NCBI GenBank assembly: GCA_019117345.1
Contig: DWZW01000056.1
Coordinates: 1-15,104 of the forward strand
Source of the DNA: Claveliimonas stercoravium
GTDB taxonomy: Bacteria > Bacillota > Clostridia > Lachnospirales > Lachnospiraceae
Direction: 5' to 3'
DNA: 15,104 nucleotides
Shown here: positions 13,727 through 15,104 of the stretch, piece by piece
Position numbering within the stretch: the stretch's first letter is position 1
Layout: the number at the start of each line of letters is the position of its first letter
Notes under the pieces: generated by a model
Database searches by the model: none
Seen by the model: only the letters and a program-made list of their open reading frames with translations
Told to the model about the DNA's origin: nothing
Program-made: the position numbers and the translations under genes

Positions 13727-13755
13727 TTGCAACAGGGCAGGTTTTATGATAATAT
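13727..13755 (+). promoter_or_regulatory. Promoter of rpsB-tsf
   Basis: TTGCAA (13727-13732), 17-nt spacer, TAATAT (13750-13755), with TGA directly before the -10 (an extended -10, TGn). The transcript would start near 13762 and carry a leader of about 120 nt. Confidence 0.6.
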
Positions 13756-13757
13756 AT

Positions 13758-13834
13758 GACCGTTGCAAAAAAACACGCATATGTCTGCCCGCACCGGTGC
13801 CTAAGCTTTTTTCAGGAAAAGACGGTCATGCGGG
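13758..13834 (+). ncRNA. Structured leader of rpsB (possible autoregulatory element)
   Basis: Two complementary pairs cross each other. GACCGT (13758-13763) matches ACGGTC (13822-13827), and CCCGCA (13788-13793) matches TGCGGG (13829-13834). They can form a pseudoknot or two exclusive folds. Between them lies the palindrome GCACCGGTGC (13791-13800) and later a T6 run (13807-13812). Ribosomal protein operons are commonly controlled by such leaders binding their own product (here S2). The first pair may be partly upstream of the real 5' end, so the structure is tentative. Confidence 0.35.
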
Positions 13835-13879
13835 AAATGAAATGTGCGGAAGAAAGAAAACCAAATGGAGGAAAGAAAC

Positions 13880-14650
13880 ATGAGTGTTATTTCAATGAAG
13901 CAGCTTTTAGAAGCAGGTGTTCACTTTGGACATCAGACAAGAAGATGGAACCCTAAGATGGCTCCCTACATCTACACAGAGAGAAACGGTATCTACATCA
14001 TCGACCTGCAGAAATCCGTTGGAAAAGTAGATGAGGCTTACCAGGCAGTATCTGATATCGCGGCAGAGGGCGGCACGATCCTGTTCGTAGGAACAAAGAA
14101 ACAGGCTCAGGACGCTATCAAGACAGAGGCAGAGCGCTGCGGTATGTTCTATGTAAATGAGAGATGGCTCGGCGGAATGCTGACAAACTTCAAGACCATC
14201 AAGAGCCGTGTGGCACGTCTGAAAGAAATCGAGGCAATGGCTGAGGACGGAACATTTGATGTTCTTCCTAAGAAAGAAGTTATCAAGCTGAAAAAAGAGT
14301 GGGAGAAGCTGGAGAAGAACCTTGGCGGCATCAAAGAGATGAAGAGACTGCCGGATGCGATCTTCATCGTTGACCCGAAGAAAGAGAGAATCTGTGTGCA
14401 GGAGGCTCACACACTGGGAATCCCGCTGATCGGTATCGCTGACACAAACTGCGATCCTGAGGAGCTTGACTATGTGATCCCGGGAAATGACGACGCTATC
14501 CGCGCTGTAAAACTGATCGTTTCCAAGATGGCAGACGCTGTTGTTGAGGCGAACCAGGGCGCTGCTGAGTACAGTGAGGAAGAGTACGCAGAGGGCGAGG
14601 AAGCTTACGACGAGACAGCAGAGGAAGCTGAGGAGACAGTGGAGGCCTAA
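13880..14650 (+). CDS. rpsB: 30S ribosomal protein S2
   Basis: Component of the small ribosomal subunit, 256 aa, required for binding of S1-type factors and for initiation. It begins MSVISMKQLLEAGVHFGHQTRRWNPKM, with the family hallmark GVHFGHQTRRWNPKM (13-27). Other typical blocks are LFVGTKKQAQ, WLGGMLTNFKTI and LIGIADTNCDP. The ATG at 13880 follows GGAGG by 8 nt. A longer reading from 13844 is not supported. The last 32 residues (225-256) form an acidic Glu/Tyr/Ala-rich tail, longer than in E. coli but common in Clostridia. Codons are visibly different from upstream genes (more AAG/AAA, GTT, GCT), as expected for a highly expressed gene. Followed by tsf, the usual order. Confidence 0.98.
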   Translation: MSVISMKQLLEAGVHFGHQTRRWNPKMAPYIYTERNGIYIIDLQKSVGKVDEAYQAVSDIAAEGGTILFVGTKKQAQDAIKTEAERCGMFYVNERWLGGMLTNFKTIKSRVARLKEIEAMAEDGTFDVLPKKEVIKLKKEWEKLEKNLGGIKEMKRLPDAIFIVDPKKERICVQEAHTLGIPLIGIADTNCDPEELDYVIPGNDDAIRAVKLIVSKMADAVVEANQGAAEYSEEEYAEGEEAYDETAEEAEETVEA

Positions 14651-14679
14651 GCTCCGGAGAGAGGCGTACAGACCGGTAA

Positions 14680-14699
14680 TTCGTATATATTCGTATATA
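14680..14699 (+). repeat. Tandem 10-bp duplication between rpsB and tsf
   Basis: TTCGTATATA occurs twice in perfect tandem (14680-14689 and 14690-14699). The second copy runs into a TATAAT at 14696, but that lies only 3 nt from the tsf ribosome binding site and cannot be a useful tsf promoter. Probably a slippage duplication in an AT-rich, unstructured spacer. Confidence 0.8.
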
Positions 14700-14716
14700 A
14701 TATGGAGGAAAATAAA

Positions 14717-15104
14717 ATGGCAGTTACAGCTAGTATGGTAAAAGAGTTGAGAGAGCTTACAGGCGCAGGCATGATGGACTGCAAGAAAGCCCTCAGCGAG
14801 ACAAACGGAGATATGGACGCAGCAATCGAGTACCTGAGAAAGAACGGCGAGGCAAAGGCTGTTAAGAAAGCCGGAAGAATCGCTGCAGAAGGTCTTGTTA
14901 TGGCTGAAGTAAAAGATGATAAGACAGCCGCTATCGTAGAGGTTAACTCTGAGACTGACTTCGTTGCAAAGAACGCTGAGTTCCAGGGATTTGTTAAGGC
15001 AGTTACAGAGCAGGCTCTGGCAACAGAGGCAAAAGATATGGACGCTTTCATGGCAGAGGCATGGAACGAAGACGCTTCCAAGACTGTTCAGGACGCTCTG
15101 ACAG
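14717..15104 (+). CDS. tsf: Elongation factor Ts (partial, C-terminus beyond right edge)
   Basis: Guanine nucleotide exchange factor that releases GDP from EF-Tu. The first 129 residues are present. The N-terminal UBA-like helix bundle carries the family signature LRELTGAGMMDCKKAL (11-26). The core domain starts with EVNSETDFVAKN (75-86), whose TDFV segment inserts into EF-Tu. The ATG at 14717 has GGAGG 8 nt upstream. It is 66 bp after rpsB and presumably cotranscribed with it. Codon use resembles rpsB, again as expected for a highly expressed gene. The remainder of the gene lies outside the window. Confidence 0.98.
   Translation, partial: MAVTASMVKELRELTGAGMMDCKKALSETNGDMDAAIEYLRKNGEAKAVKKAGRIAAEGLVMAEVKDDKTAAIVEVNSETDFVAKNAEFQGFVKAVTEQALATEAKDMDAFMAEAWNEDASKTVQDALT

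Noticed and set aside
13756..13956. Small leader ORF of 66 codons before and into rpsB
   Set aside because: No ribosome binding site at its start, and it runs out of frame into rpsB. Its stretch of Cys/His residues is not a recognisable motif.
14696..14701. TATAAT as an internal tsf promoter
   Set aside because: It is only 3 nt from the GGAGG, so the transcript would lack a ribosome binding site. No -35 is present.

Overview
The window looks like a chromosomal segment of a Clostridia bacterium, most likely a Lachnospiraceae-type gut anaerobe. Reasons are the strong GGAGG-type ribosome binding sites, the moderately high GC content, a YtrA-like GntR/ABC module, PcsB-like coiled-coil NlpC/P60 proteins, the ArgRS form with the FKTREGG loop, and ribosomal protein S2 followed by EF-Ts. 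This is inferred from protein family flavour, not from a database search. No rRNA, tRNA, CRISPR array, insertion sequence or phage gene was found.

Left part, minus strand (1-1783): a GntR (YtrA-type) repressor, an ABC ATPase and an ABC-2 permease form one tightly packed operon that runs off the left edge. Its promoter overlaps a perfect 8-bp-arm inverted repeat, a likely autoregulatory operator. Next comes endonuclease IV (nfo, minus). Its stop codon lies in the loop of a bidirectional terminator hairpin.

Translation-fidelity block (about 2850-6470): arginyl-tRNA synthetase, then 10 bp later a free-standing AlaRS-like editing protein (SAD plus DHHA1), then a convergent prolyl-tRNA deacylase of the YbaK/ProXp-ala type. 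The two convergent genes share an 11-bp-stem terminator.

Envelope block (about 6500-10223): a CPBP (Abi/CAAX-type) membrane protease is followed by two tandem paralogous secreted cell-wall hydrolases. Each hydrolase has a signal peptide, long coiled coil, Ser/Gly linker and C-terminal NlpC/P60 domain, and its own terminator. Both upstream regions carry a TGTA-N6-TGTA direct repeat, which may be a shared (WalR-like) operator.

Exporter operon (10270-13686): a regulator fusing a degenerate, Walker-A-less ABC domain to a LytTR DNA-binding domain, then an ABC-2 permease, an intact ABC ATPase and a second paralogous permease. A weak hairpin plus T-tract splits the operon between the first permease and the ATPase. 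The pseudo-ATPase still carries a short block (LYEKMTV) identical to one in the operon's real ATPase. This is the most interesting system in the window.

Right end (13727-15104): rpsB and the start of tsf, with a promoter, a structured leader of about 120 nt containing two crossing complementary pairs, and codon use and base composition different from the preceding genes, as expected for highly expressed genes. No gene-free stretch exceeds about 220 bases.
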